A stretch of 5,401 nt of DNA from NIOZ-UU13 sp032250555 (GTDB taxonomy: Bacteria > Planctomycetota > Phycisphaerae > Sedimentisphaerales > Anaerobacaceae): NCBI GenBank assembly GCA_032250555.1, contig JAVVFI010000371.1, positions 1 to 5,401 on the forward strand, in the 5' to 3' direction. Positions within the stretch are counted from its first letter, which is position 1, and each line of letters opens with the position of its first letter. This document shows positions 1 through 5,401 of this stretch, piece by piece. The translations under genes were made by a program, and so were the position numbers. Below the pieces are notes generated by a model. That model was not told the DNA's origin. It did not search any database and worked only from the letters and a program-made list of their open reading frames with translations.

Positions 1-191
1 ACCGTATAATGCATGTCTAACACACGGCTGCTGCCGCGACATAACGCCAGCCTCCATACAGAATACCAAAATTGCCGTGATAACGCAAGCTCCGGGCTTC
101 TGGTGACATCCTGATCGAGTACCGGTAATGCTGTTGAAGAAAACGCTTTTGCTTTTATATAGATTCTTGTCTGAGACAGCTCATTTCCTGC
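1..191. other. Left flank, no recognised gene
   Basis: I see no recognisable gene here. The + frame beginning at base 2 is open to a TGA near 113, and a 30-codon minus-strand frame (ATG near 111, stop near 19) is also open. Neither has a clear ribosome binding site or a familiar protein motif. A weak promoter-like pair (TTGAAG at 134-139, TATAGA at 158-163, 18-base spacer) and a short palindrome (TGTCT-G-AGACA, 168-178) lie upstream of the better promoter at 192. The tail of a gene lying mostly outside the window cannot be excluded. Confidence 0.4.
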
Positions 192-221
192 TTGAATTAA
201 TATCCACTCGGGTGGTATAAT
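192..221 (+). promoter_or_regulatory. Sigma-70-type extended -10 promoter for the oxidoreductase gene
   Basis: TTGAAT at 192-197 matches four of six -35 consensus bases. TATAAT at 216-221 is a perfect -10 box, with an 18-base spacer. TGG directly before the -10 box supplies the extended -10 TGn element. Transcription would start near 228 and give a leader of about 57 bases before the ATG at 285. No operator is obvious between promoter and gene. Confidence 0.6.
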
Positions 222-284
222 CACGGTTGTCAGTGGAAATCAAATATCCTAACAGTAAACAGTTAATTCCGAGAGGGTAATAAA

Positions 285-1712
285 ATGGCAAAAAGGAGAG
301 AACTAATAAAAAGAAGAGAATTTATTAAGAAAGGCGTAATGGGGACAGCGGGAATTGCCATTGGGGGGATTGGATTCAGCGCTAAATCATATTCTTCAAT
401 CATAGGCTCCAATGAACGCATCAATTTGGCGGTTATTGGTATCCGTAATCAGGGTACAGTTCACATCAAAAGTTATTGTGGACTTAAAAACAGCCATAAT
501 GTAGTTGTAAAAACCCTCTGCGATGTAGATGAACTGCTGTTTGAACCGGCCGCTAAAATCGTAACTCAAATGACCGGCGTCAAGCCACGGACAGAATGGG
601 ATTTACATAAAGTATTAGACGACAAGGATATCCACGCAGTGTCAATCGTTACACCAAATCATTGGCATGCACTTGCAACTGTCTGGGCTTGTCAGGCGGG
701 CAAACATGTATATGTTGAAAAACCGGCTTCTCATAATATTTGGGAAGGACGGAAAATGGTTGAGGCTGCCCGTAAGTATAATTTAAGAGTTCAGGTAGGA
801 TTAAATAACCGTTCGTCTATCAATGTGATAGAAGCGATGAAATTTCTGCATGACGGCGGTATCGGCGATGTTTTCATGGCCCGTGCCCTTTGCTTCAAAG
901 CTCGCGATTCATACGGTATGGCCAAAGACAGTGAGCCGCCTGCCACATTCCATTATGACCGTTGGTTAGGACCGGCTCCTTATCGCCCTTATAACGAAAA
1001 ACGGAGTCATTATCGTTGGCACTGGTATTGGGATACCGGTAATGGTGATACCGGAAACACGGGGCCGCACCAGCTCGATCTTGCCCGTTGGGGAATGAAT
1101 AAAAACGAGCACCCGGTTTCAGTATATTCAGCCGGTGGTATTTACGGATTAGATCAGGAGGAAAAACCATTGGGAAGCCGGACTCCCGGTAAGATGGTGT
1201 ATGGCGCAGTAGAAACCTATGGCCGTGATAAGACTACGCAGGAAACTCCGAATACGCAAACTGCCACATTTAAATACCGGGATGGGAAAATGCTTGAGTT
1301 TGAAACCCGGGGCCGATACACCAATAATGAAGGAAGCCAGGGTCAGGAAGTCGGAAATCTTTTCTACGGTACTGAAGGATGGCTCGAAATTGGTGGATCT
1401 ACATGGAAAGCATTCCGTGGACGGGAAAGAAAACCTTTTGCCGGTTCAAAAGAAGGCTCAAGAGGCAGAGACGGTAATCATTGGGCCAATTTTATTGATG
1501 CGGTACGCTCTGGTAAAAACGGAGACCTTCACAGCGATATCAGAGAAGGCTTTTATTCAACTACACTTCCTCACCTGGCCAATATCTCTTATCGTCTTGG
1601 CCGGATGTTGAAATTTATGGGTGATTACGAAAAGTTTGCCAATGATCCCGAAGCGGATAAAATGCTGACACGTGTTTACCGTATTCCTTATGTTGTTCCG
1701 GATAAAGTTTAA
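285..1712 (+). CDS. Tat-exported Gfo/Idh/MocA family oxidoreductase
   Basis: A 475-residue NAD(P)-dependent sugar dehydrogenase-like protein, probably periplasmic. Residues 3-33 form a twin-arginine signal (RREFIKK at 10-16, then a hydrophobic stretch), and the cofactor-binding enzyme would be exported folded. The Rossmann domain spans about 46-165: the glycine loop is G52-I-R-N-Q-G57, with Arg in place of the usual middle Gly; an acidic pair follows beta-2 (D80, D82); then TPNHWH at 123-128 and the family EKP motif at 145-147, whose Lys146 is the expected catalytic or cofactor-contacting lysine. The C-terminal alpha/beta domain carries the planctomycete-type GNTGPHQLDLARWG stretch with H262 and D265. 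The start is set by GAGAGGG at 271-277, seven bases before ATG. The substrate cannot be read from sequence; a GH109-like NAD-dependent glycosidase is an alternative, since that family shares this fold and Tat export. The DUF4159 gene follows after 70 bases on the same strand. Confidence 0.93.
   Translation: MAKRRELIKRREFIKKGVMGTAGIAIGGIGFSAKSYSSIIGSNERINLAVIGIRNQGTVHIKSYCGLKNSHNVVVKTLCDVDELLFEPAAKIVTQMTGVKPRTEWDLHKVLDDKDIHAVSIVTPNHWHALATVWACQAGKHVYVEKPASHNIWEGRKMVEAARKYNLRVQVGLNNRSSINVIEAMKFLHDGGIGDVFMARALCFKARDSYGMAKDSEPPATFHYDRWLGPAPYRPYNEKRSHYRWHWYWDTGNGDTGNTGPHQLDLARWGMNKNEHPVSVYSAGGIYGLDQEEKPLGSRTPGKMVYGAVETYGRDKTTQETPNTQTATFKYRDGKMLEFETRGRYTNNEGSQGQEVGNLFYGTEGWLEIGGSTWKAFRGRERKPFAGSKEGSRGRDGNHWANFIDAVRSGKNGDLHSDIREGFYSTTLPHLANISYRLGRMLKFMGDYEKFANDPEADKMLTRVYRIPYVVPDKV
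291..326 (+). repeat. Tandem 18-base repeat doubling the twin-arginine motif
   Basis: Two adjacent 18-base units (291-308 and 309-326) agree at 14 of 18 bases and encode KRRELI followed by KRREFI. The result is two overlapping twin-arginine-like motifs at residues 3-8 and 9-14. The second, running into KKG and the hydrophobic segment, is the better Tat motif; the first extends the basic n-region. Confidence 0.7.
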
Positions 1713-1727
1713 GAGGTGTAATAAAAT
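1713..1727 (+). other. Copy of the oxidoreductase ribosome-binding leader without a start codon
   Basis: Bases 1713-1727 repeat the 14 bases at 273-286 (GAGG, GTAATAAAAT), with one T inserted after GAGG. In the first copy the next base is G, completing the ATG. Here it is A, giving ATA. Reading on from this ATA meets TAG within nine codons, so no gene starts here now. The rest of the gap to 1783 shows no terminator hairpin, so read-through into the next gene is likely. Confidence 0.45.
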
Positions 1728-1782
1728 AACTAACTCCGGATACGACATATAGATAGCAGTAGTCGGGGAATAATTAAAACCA

Positions 1783-2673
1783 GTGCGAATTAGAACGACA
1801 GTATTACTTTGCGTCACTGCCTGCCTGGCTGTGACGTTGGCTGTCGCCCAAAATCGTGACCGACAGCCGGATGAGCAAAAGGCCGGAACACGGAATCGCT
1901 CTACTTACCAATATCGTCAACAGCCCTGGCGGCCTCGACGCATTCCCTCGCGCGGTGAGTTCCCGAGATGGGAAATTCAACCTGAGTTTAAAGAAGATGT
2001 CTTTACGTTCGTACGTATTCAGTACGATGCCGATGGCCCGTTTGGCTGGTGGGACCGTTGGAACAATGACTATCCCGATAGTGACATGAACTTTTCGTTC
2101 CGGCTCCGGCAATTGACATCACTGCGAGTGGCCCCGGATTGCAAGGTGTTCCGGCTTACCGATCCGGAACTATCCAATTATCCGTTTATCTACATGGCCG
2201 GTGTGCAGCGGATAACGCTAAGTCGTCCCGAGCAGGTTGCACTTCGACGGTATTTGCTGAACGGAGGATTTGTCATGATGGACGACTTCTGGTCGCCGGA
2301 CGGATGGGCCAACGTCCTCAGCGAGATGCGCAGAGTCTTTCCGGATCGGGAACCTGAAGAACTGTCACTTGATCATAGAATATTCCACATGGTTTACGAT
2401 TTGAAAGAGCTTCCGCAGGTTGTCGATATTCGAACGTGGCGTGAGGGCTATTCCTTTGAATACCAGCACGGTCACTCGGGCGGGGACGAGTCCCCCCATT
2501 TCTGGTCCTACTTCGATGATGACGGCCGCATGGTGGCACTGCTTTGTCACAACAATGATCTGGGAGACGGATGGGAACGTGAAGGCGAAAACGAGGAATA
2601 CTTTCGTCAGTTTTCAGAGCGGAAATCGTACCCAATGGGTATCAATGTTGTGATCTATGCCATGTCACATTGA
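1783..2673 (+). CDS. Secreted DUF4159 domain protein
   Basis: A 296-residue protein of the DUF4159 family, whose biochemical role is unknown to me; the fold has been likened to class I glutamine amidotransferases. The GTG start is the only candidate: TAA lies in frame at 1771-1773 and no other Met codon appears until residue 101. A signal peptide follows (residues 1-22, probable cut after AVA); VTAC at 11-14 is a weaker lipobox alternative. Residues 36-63 are an Arg/Gln/Tyr-rich, probably disordered linker. The DUF4159 domain fills about 73-296: FTFVRIQYD, then DMNFSFRLRQLTSL, TDPELSNYPFIYM, LLNGGFVMMDDFW (D167, D168), HNNDLGDGWEREGE (from H256) and the C-terminal YPMGINVVIYAM. The ribosome binding site is weak (GGGGAA at 1765-1770, 12 bases away), so it may depend on read-through from the oxidoreductase gene. 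G+C is clearly higher than in that gene. The MoxR/DUF58 genes that often accompany this family are absent. Confidence 0.9.
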   Translation: MRIRTTVLLCVTACLAVTLAVAQNRDRQPDEQKAGTRNRSTYQYRQQPWRPRRIPSRGEFPRWEIQPEFKEDVFTFVRIQYDADGPFGWWDRWNNDYPDSDMNFSFRLRQLTSLRVAPDCKVFRLTDPELSNYPFIYMAGVQRITLSRPEQVALRRYLLNGGFVMMDDFWSPDGWANVLSEMRRVFPDREPEELSLDHRIFHMVYDLKELPQVVDIRTWREGYSFEYQHGHSGGDESPHFWSYFDDDGRMVALLCHNNDLGDGWEREGENEEYFRQFSERKSYPMGINVVIYAMSH

Positions 2674-2823
2674 AGCATTTCGTATTATTTAGCTGCTCCC
2701 CGGTTAGTATTCGGATTGGGTCCCAGCCAGAGTTCCAATATCCATGTCGTAGATTGTTTTTTGGGCGGTTGTGACTCGCAGACTGAACAATCCCAGTGAC
2801 ATTAAACATTAAAATATATAGAT

Positions 2824-2852
2824 AACAGCCCTAATTTGGCCTGTTCATTTTT
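2824..2852. terminator. Probable bidirectional terminator between convergent genes
   Basis: AACAGCC (2824-2830) pairs with GGCCTGTT (2838-2845), giving seven base pairs with one bulged C and a seven-base loop. On the + strand CATTTTTAT follows; on the - strand the hairpin starts ten bases after the sulfatase stop and runs into ATCTATATATTTT. The stem is short and bulged, so strength is uncertain. The rest of the convergent gap, 2674-2823, holds nothing I recognise. Confidence 0.5.
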
Positions 2853-2854
2853 AT

Positions 2855-4741
2855 CTACTTCGGAATCTCAATCCCATAATCTTGTGCTATCTTGGCCAGG
2901 ATATTCTCCGCTTTCTTGGGATTGGATTGAAGGTATTCCCTGACGAGCGGTACGGCGTCTGTGCCCATCCAGTCAAGCACGTTGAGGAGCTTACGCTCGG
3001 CAGTCGTTCCATGGTTTAAGAGGTTTCGCAGGCAGTTCAGCCCGGTTTCTTTACGGCCAAGCTTAACAAGCGTCCAGGCCGCCATCATTTTCACCTCATC
3101 TGACTTGTCATCGAGAGCGTTTTCGAGTGTCTGAACCGCGGGATTCGCCTTGTCTTCAAGCAGATGAAGTCCCACAACTGCCCAGTAGCGAATACCGCTG
3201 TCCGAATCGGACATTCCCCTGATGAACTTCGGCAGATTATCTGAGTTGCGTTCCAGTGCCATGTCGGCTGCATCCAAATATGACTCCAGAGGATAGAGCC
3301 TTGGATTGCGAACCATTTCGTAAATTGTCAGGTTGTGCTCTTTAGCCCGCCTCTCGCGCATTGATTCCGGCAGGAACCCTGAATCGTACAGTTCCAGCAG
3401 TTTCTTTCGCATCGCCCGCTTCATACGGGAGATTCTTCTCTGATATTTGGGATCATTTATAAGGTTGTGAACATTGTCAAAGTCTTTAACGGTATCGTAG
3501 AACTCCTCTGAGACACGCGGCCTGAAGAACCTTCCAGTGATTTCATTCGTCTTGCCTTCGTTGTGGTACTTTTCCCACGCTGGGGTGGCCTGAGCTCTCC
3601 ACAGGTACTGCAGGTACTGACCGGCCGGTGCATACGGCATATAGTTTTTATAATAGGCAAACCGCTTGTCGCGAATCATGCGAACGAAATCACAGCGTTC
3701 GTCGGCGCGCTCGCGGAAGCTCAGATGGTATTGCGGCTCGGGTTCAATTCCTTTGCCCAGGAAGACAGTGCCCTGGAACGTATCGGGTATCTCTGCACCG
3801 GCCAGACTCAGCCATGTCTTTGGCATGTCAACGAAACTTACGATACGGTCAACGGTCATCCCCGGTTTTCTGGCGGGCCAGATATCTTTGTATTTCTCCG
3901 GGATACGAACAATCAGTGGGCAATGCGTACCACTGGAATATAAGAACCGCTTACTCCGCGGCATCACACCGCCGTGGTCCGAGCAGTAGATAATAATTGT
4001 GTCTTCGTAAAGGCCATCTTCCTTTAACGCATCCAGCGTTTCCTTGATATCGTTGTCCATGTTCTCCACTGCGTCGGCGTATTTGGCGTAGTTTTTCCGG
4101 ATGACAGGCAGGTCGGGATGGTAGGAGTGCAGCTTCATCTTATCCGGATCGTTCTGTGTGTTCTCTACATCGCCGTGCGCACGGCTTTCATGACTGCTTG
4201 TCGAGTTCACTACGGCGAAGAAAGGCTGGCCCGGTTTACGTTTGCGCCAGCCGAAGCGAATCTTCCTGTCAATAACATCCCAGCAATCACGGTCCGGGCG
4301 TCCGCCAATGTTATAGTCTGTTTTGGTCCAGTTCGATACGTGATAACCTGCCTTCTTTAACATGTCAGGATAGTACTTGATCACGTCATGTGGGATATTG
4401 TTCCTGCTGCGCATAGGTTGGGTTCCGTTGGAAATCGCATACATACCGGTGATCCAGGTAGAGCGAGTGGGGGCACAGACCGCAGCGTTGTCAAAGCAAT
4501 GTAAATACCGAAATCCCTCCGCGGCGAGCTTGTCGATGTTTGGTGTCTTACAATTCGTTCCGCCGTAGCAGCTCACCCAGGAGATACCGTTATCTTCGCT
4601 GGTCAGCCAAATGATGTTCGGATGCTCTTGTTTGCCGGCCGCGTCGGCCCAACTGTGGAGTTGTCCCAGCAGGCCGCAACCTGCAGCAACCGAACCGGTT
4701 TTTAAAAACTGTCGTCTCGAAAGATGTGTTCTATCTGTCAT
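2855..4741 (-). CDS. Tat-exported formylglycine-dependent sulfatase with HEAT-like C-terminal domain
   Basis: A 628-residue S1-type sulfatase that would hydrolyse sulfate esters outside the cytoplasm. The Tat signal is SRRQFLK at 8-14 plus a hydrophobic stretch to about 30. NIIWLTSEDNG holds the first metal-binding acidic pair (E49, D50, where many family members have Asp-Asp). C89-A-P-T-R93 is the CxPxR sulfatase signature, with Cys89 the residue converted to formylglycine. K140 in TKTDYN sits where other sulfatases have GKWHLG; H184 and the SDHGG metal ligands D255 and H256, then K264, complete the site. From about 500 onward, alternating helices (RYWAVVGLHLL, VKMMAAWTLVKLG) look like HEAT repeats, as in related planctomycete sulfatases. 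The natural substrate is not readable. The maturation enzyme is not in the window. The TTG at 4756 is an upstream alternative start but lies inside the ribosome binding site region, so ATG 4741 is chosen. Confidence 0.95.
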   Translation of the reverse strand: MTDRTHLSRRQFLKTGSVAAGCGLLGQLHSWADAAGKQEHPNIIWLTSEDNGISWVSCYGGTNCKTPNIDKLAAEGFRYLHCFDNAAVCAPTRSTWITGMYAISNGTQPMRSRNNIPHDVIKYYPDMLKKAGYHVSNWTKTDYNIGGRPDRDCWDVIDRKIRFGWRKRKPGQPFFAVVNSTSSHESRAHGDVENTQNDPDKMKLHSYHPDLPVIRKNYAKYADAVENMDNDIKETLDALKEDGLYEDTIIIYCSDHGGVMPRSKRFLYSSGTHCPLIVRIPEKYKDIWPARKPGMTVDRIVSFVDMPKTWLSLAGAEIPDTFQGTVFLGKGIEPEPQYHLSFRERADERCDFVRMIRDKRFAYYKNYMPYAPAGQYLQYLWRAQATPAWEKYHNEGKTNEITGRFFRPRVSEEFYDTVKDFDNVHNLINDPKYQRRISRMKRAMRKKLLELYDSGFLPESMRERRAKEHNLTIYEMVRNPRLYPLESYLDAADMALERNSDNLPKFIRGMSDSDSGIRYWAVVGLHLLEDKANPAVQTLENALDDKSDEVKMMAAWTLVKLGRKETGLNCLRNLLNHGTTAERKLLNVLDWMGTDAVPLVREYLQSNPKKAENILAKIAQDYGIEIPK

Positions 4742-4748
4742 ATCCATA

Positions 4749-4754
4749 CTCCTC
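4749..4754 (-). promoter_or_regulatory. Ribosome binding site deciding the sulfatase start
   Basis: Read on the - strand this is GAGGAG, seven bases before the ATG at 4741. The nearer ATG (4747-4745) would leave a gap of only one base, and the TTG at 4756 overlaps the site itself. The protein therefore most likely begins MTDRTHLSRRQFLK. Confidence 0.75.
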
Positions 4755-4779
4755 AATGTTATGTGTTAATTCGCAATCC

Positions 4780-4808
4780 ATTTTACATTAACTATTAAGA
4801 TTAAGCAA
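4780..4808 (-). promoter_or_regulatory. Probable sigma-70-type promoter of the sulfatase gene
   Basis: On the - strand, TTGCTT (4808-4803) and TAAAAT (4785-4780) are separated by 17 bases. The -10 box matches five of six consensus bases and the -35 only three. Transcription would start near 4773, giving a leader of about 30 bases before the ATG. Confidence 0.45.
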
Positions 4809-4855
4809 GAAATGTCCAACGAAATTGGCTCCGGTTATCCCCGAAAGAATAAGGA

Positions 4856-4883
4856 TTGATACATTTCTTTTCCACCGTATACT
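4856..4883 (+). promoter_or_regulatory. Strong-looking divergent promoter pointing right
   Basis: TTGATA (4856-4861) and TATACT (4878-4883) each match five of six consensus bases, with a 16-base spacer. Transcription would start near 4890 and run about 58 bases to the ATG at 4948, a layout close to that of the oxidoreductase promoter. It lies back to back with the sulfatase promoter, so the two could share a regulator. Confidence 0.5.
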
Positions 4884-4947
4884 TAAAGGGAAGCTGGAAT
4901 ATCTTCTCTAATAATACTCGTAAAGAACCAGAAGAAAGGATGTGAAA

Positions 4948-5040
4948 ATGAACGCACAAAATAATCTCCGTCGAGCTAATGGCACTGTTGTGTTTTTCTC
5001 TTCGTTGGCGCACAATGTAAGCGCTCGCACGGCCATTTGA
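4948..5040 (+). CDS. Small ORF, possibly the 5' stub of a gene cut by the IS element
   Basis: I do not recognise this protein. It has 30 residues: MNAQNNLRRANG, then a short hydrophobic stretch (TVVFFSSLA), then HNVSARTAI and TGA. The case for it is the context rather than the product: the promoter at 4856-4883 points at it, and AAAGGA at 4935-4940 lies seven bases before the ATG, an ideal spacing. It ends about 100 bases before the IS4-type transposase start, near the place where the left end of that element should lie. It may be a complete small protein, the front of a gene displaced by the insertion, or chance. It is divergent from the sulfatase, a position often taken by a regulator or partner gene, but nothing in 30 residues shows which. 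Confidence 0.35.
   Translation: MNAQNNLRRANGTVVFFSSLAHNVSARTAI
5015..5029. promoter_or_regulatory. LacI/CcpA-type operator-like palindrome
   Basis: Bases 5015-5029 fit every position of the cre consensus WTGNAANCGNWNNCW, with a symmetric core AGCGCT flanked by TG and CA. It lies inside the small ORF, about 125 bases after the right-pointing promoter start, so it would act as a roadblock site if real. By rough reckoning a chance match in a window this size is a few per cent. Confidence 0.2.
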
Positions 5041-5091
5041 TCTATTTTGGCCGAACGTTGTTGTTTCAGGCCCTCTCTGGCCGAAGTTATA

Positions 5092-5140
5092 TGTAACCTC
5101 TCTGGCTTTGGTGCCTTAATTTAAGCCAGAGAGGTTTACA
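5092..5140 (+). promoter_or_regulatory. Hairpin covering the transposase ribosome binding site
   Basis: Bases 5095-5108 pair perfectly with 5123-5136 (14 base pairs, 14-base loop). Allowing one bulged T, three more pairs join 5092-5094 to 5138-5140, so the stem ends right at the ATG. The 3' arm contains the ribosome binding site GAGAGG (5129-5134, six bases before ATG). A second copy of the 5' arm core, CCTCTCTGGC, lies at 5072-5081 and could pair with the same site. IS10 and IS50 are known to hide the transposase start in this way on transcripts entering from outside; the same role here is inferred. Confidence 0.65.
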
Positions 5141-5401
5141 ATGGTTACGAGTCTATTACAATCCTCCAAAAACGACAATATAGGTTTTTCAGTGTTTGAT
5201 CAACTTTCTTATTTGGATAACTCTCTGCCATTCGGCAATGTGCTGTCTGCGGGTCGTGTCAGGGAAATATTCGCTGATAGTGACGCCCTCTTTGGCTGTG
5301 GGGAAAACGACCTTTGGAATACAGGATTGACTCTGTGGTCTTTCGTAGGCCAGGTGCTGCAAGACGGCAAACAACGCTCATGCAATGCTGCGGTCACCAA
5401 T
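5141..5401 (+). CDS. IS4-family transposase, N-terminal part (runs off the right edge)
   Basis: Eighty-seven codons are visible, open to the last base of the window. The segment LPFGNVLSAGRVREIF, then LWNTGLTLWSFVGQVLQDGKQRSCNAAV (about residues 57-85), resembles the N-terminal region of IS4-family DDE transposases common in planctomycetes, where a TLWAFLSQVL-like stretch is followed by SC-x-AAV. The catalytic D, D and E residues lie beyond the window, so activity cannot be judged. The start is fixed by GAGAGG six bases upstream of ATG. A weak promoter candidate is TTCAGG (5065-5070) with TATATG (5088-5093), 17 bases apart. A transcript starting there, near 5100, would lack part of the 5' hairpin arm and leave the ribosome binding site freer. 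The neighbour to the left is the small ORF at 4948. Confidence 0.8.
   Translation, partial: MVTSLLQSSKNDNIGFSVFDQLSYLDNSLPFGNVLSAGRVREIFADSDALFGCGENDLWNTGLTLWSFVGQVLQDGKQRSCNAAVTN

Larger units (their letters stand above)
5041..5401 (+). mobile_element. Left end of an IS4-family insertion sequence, cut by the window edge
   Basis: The element is inferred from the IS4-type transposase start at 5141 and from the dense repeats before it. The exact left end is not visible: no terminal inverted repeat or target duplication can be defined without the right end. Candidate boundary signals are an inverted pair CGGCCA (5030-5035) and TGGCCG (5048-5053), and a direct repeat TGGCCGAA (5048-5055 and 5078-5085). 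The left coordinate given is approximate. Confidence 0.6.

Noticed and set aside
168..178. TGTCT-G-AGACA palindrome in the left flank as an operator
   Set aside because: Five-base arms are expected by chance in a window of this size, and it does not overlap the better promoter.
1036..1065. Apparent duplication in the oxidoreductase gene (GATACCGG twice, protein DTGNGDTGN)
   Set aside because: Relatives of this family carry a similar WDYGNGDIGN-like stretch, so the likeness reflects a conserved motif rather than a recent repeat.
1747..1759. ATATAGATAGCAG, nearly repeated at 2816-2828 (12 of 13 bases)
   Set aside because: Both are A+T-rich gap sequences, the match is short, and the second overlaps the terminator stem; no shared role is apparent.
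2700..2790. Short open frames on both strands in the convergent gap, possibly remnants of a gene
   Set aside because: Each is about 15 to 35 codons, without start signals or recognisable protein features; too little to call a pseudogene.
3563..3993. Three overlapping + strand open frames inside the sulfatase gene
   Set aside because: They are antisense shadows of a clearly conserved sulfatase region and lack ribosome binding sites or motifs.
4801..5013. A 70-codon minus-strand open frame upstream of the sulfatase
   Set aside because: It needs a GTG start with no ribosome binding site, has no recognisable motif, and covers the promoter region of the sulfatase and the opposing promoter.

Overview
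The window looks like a piece of a bacterial chromosome from the PVC group, most likely a Planctomycetota lineage of moderate G+C (Phycisphaerae/Sedimentisphaerales-like). This is inferred from the gene families: a Tat-exported Gfo/Idh/MocA oxidoreductase, a DUF4159 protein, a Tat-exported sulfatase with a HEAT-type tail, and an IS4-family transposase of a type common in planctomycetes. No rRNA, tRNA or CRISPR array is visible.

Layout. Positions 1-191 hold no gene that I recognise. A good extended -10 promoter (192-221) and a clear ribosome binding site precede the Gfo/Idh/MocA gene (285-1712, +). After a 70-base gap comes a secreted DUF4159 protein with a GTG start (1783-2673, +), probably read from the same transcript. 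The sulfatase (2855-4741, -) converges on this pair, and a small hairpin with T-rich flanks (2824-2852) probably ends transcription from both sides. Upstream of the sulfatase is a divergent promoter region: one promoter for the sulfatase (4780-4808, -) and a strong-looking one pointing right (4856-4883, +). The right-pointing promoter leads to a well-placed ribosome binding site and a 30-codon ORF (4948-5040, +), which stops just before an IS4-type element. The transposase of that element starts at 5141 and runs off the right edge.

How the parts may work together. The oxidoreductase and sulfatase both carry twin-arginine export signals, and the DUF4159 protein has a Sec-type signal. All three should therefore act outside the cytoplasm, and the set suits breakdown of sulfated sugars or polysaccharides; this is inference from families and context. 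The DUF4159 gene is clearly richer in G+C than the oxidoreductase gene before it (hand counts of sampled rows: roughly 55-60% against about 46%), so the pair may be a recent assembly.

Most worth a second look: the disrupted-looking gene start at 4948 beside the IS element; the hairpin over the transposase ribosome binding site with two competing upstream arms; the doubled twin-arginine motif in the oxidoreductase; and a near-exact copy of the oxidoreductase ribosome-binding leader just after its stop codon, with ATA in place of ATG. I see no convincing wholly new system.
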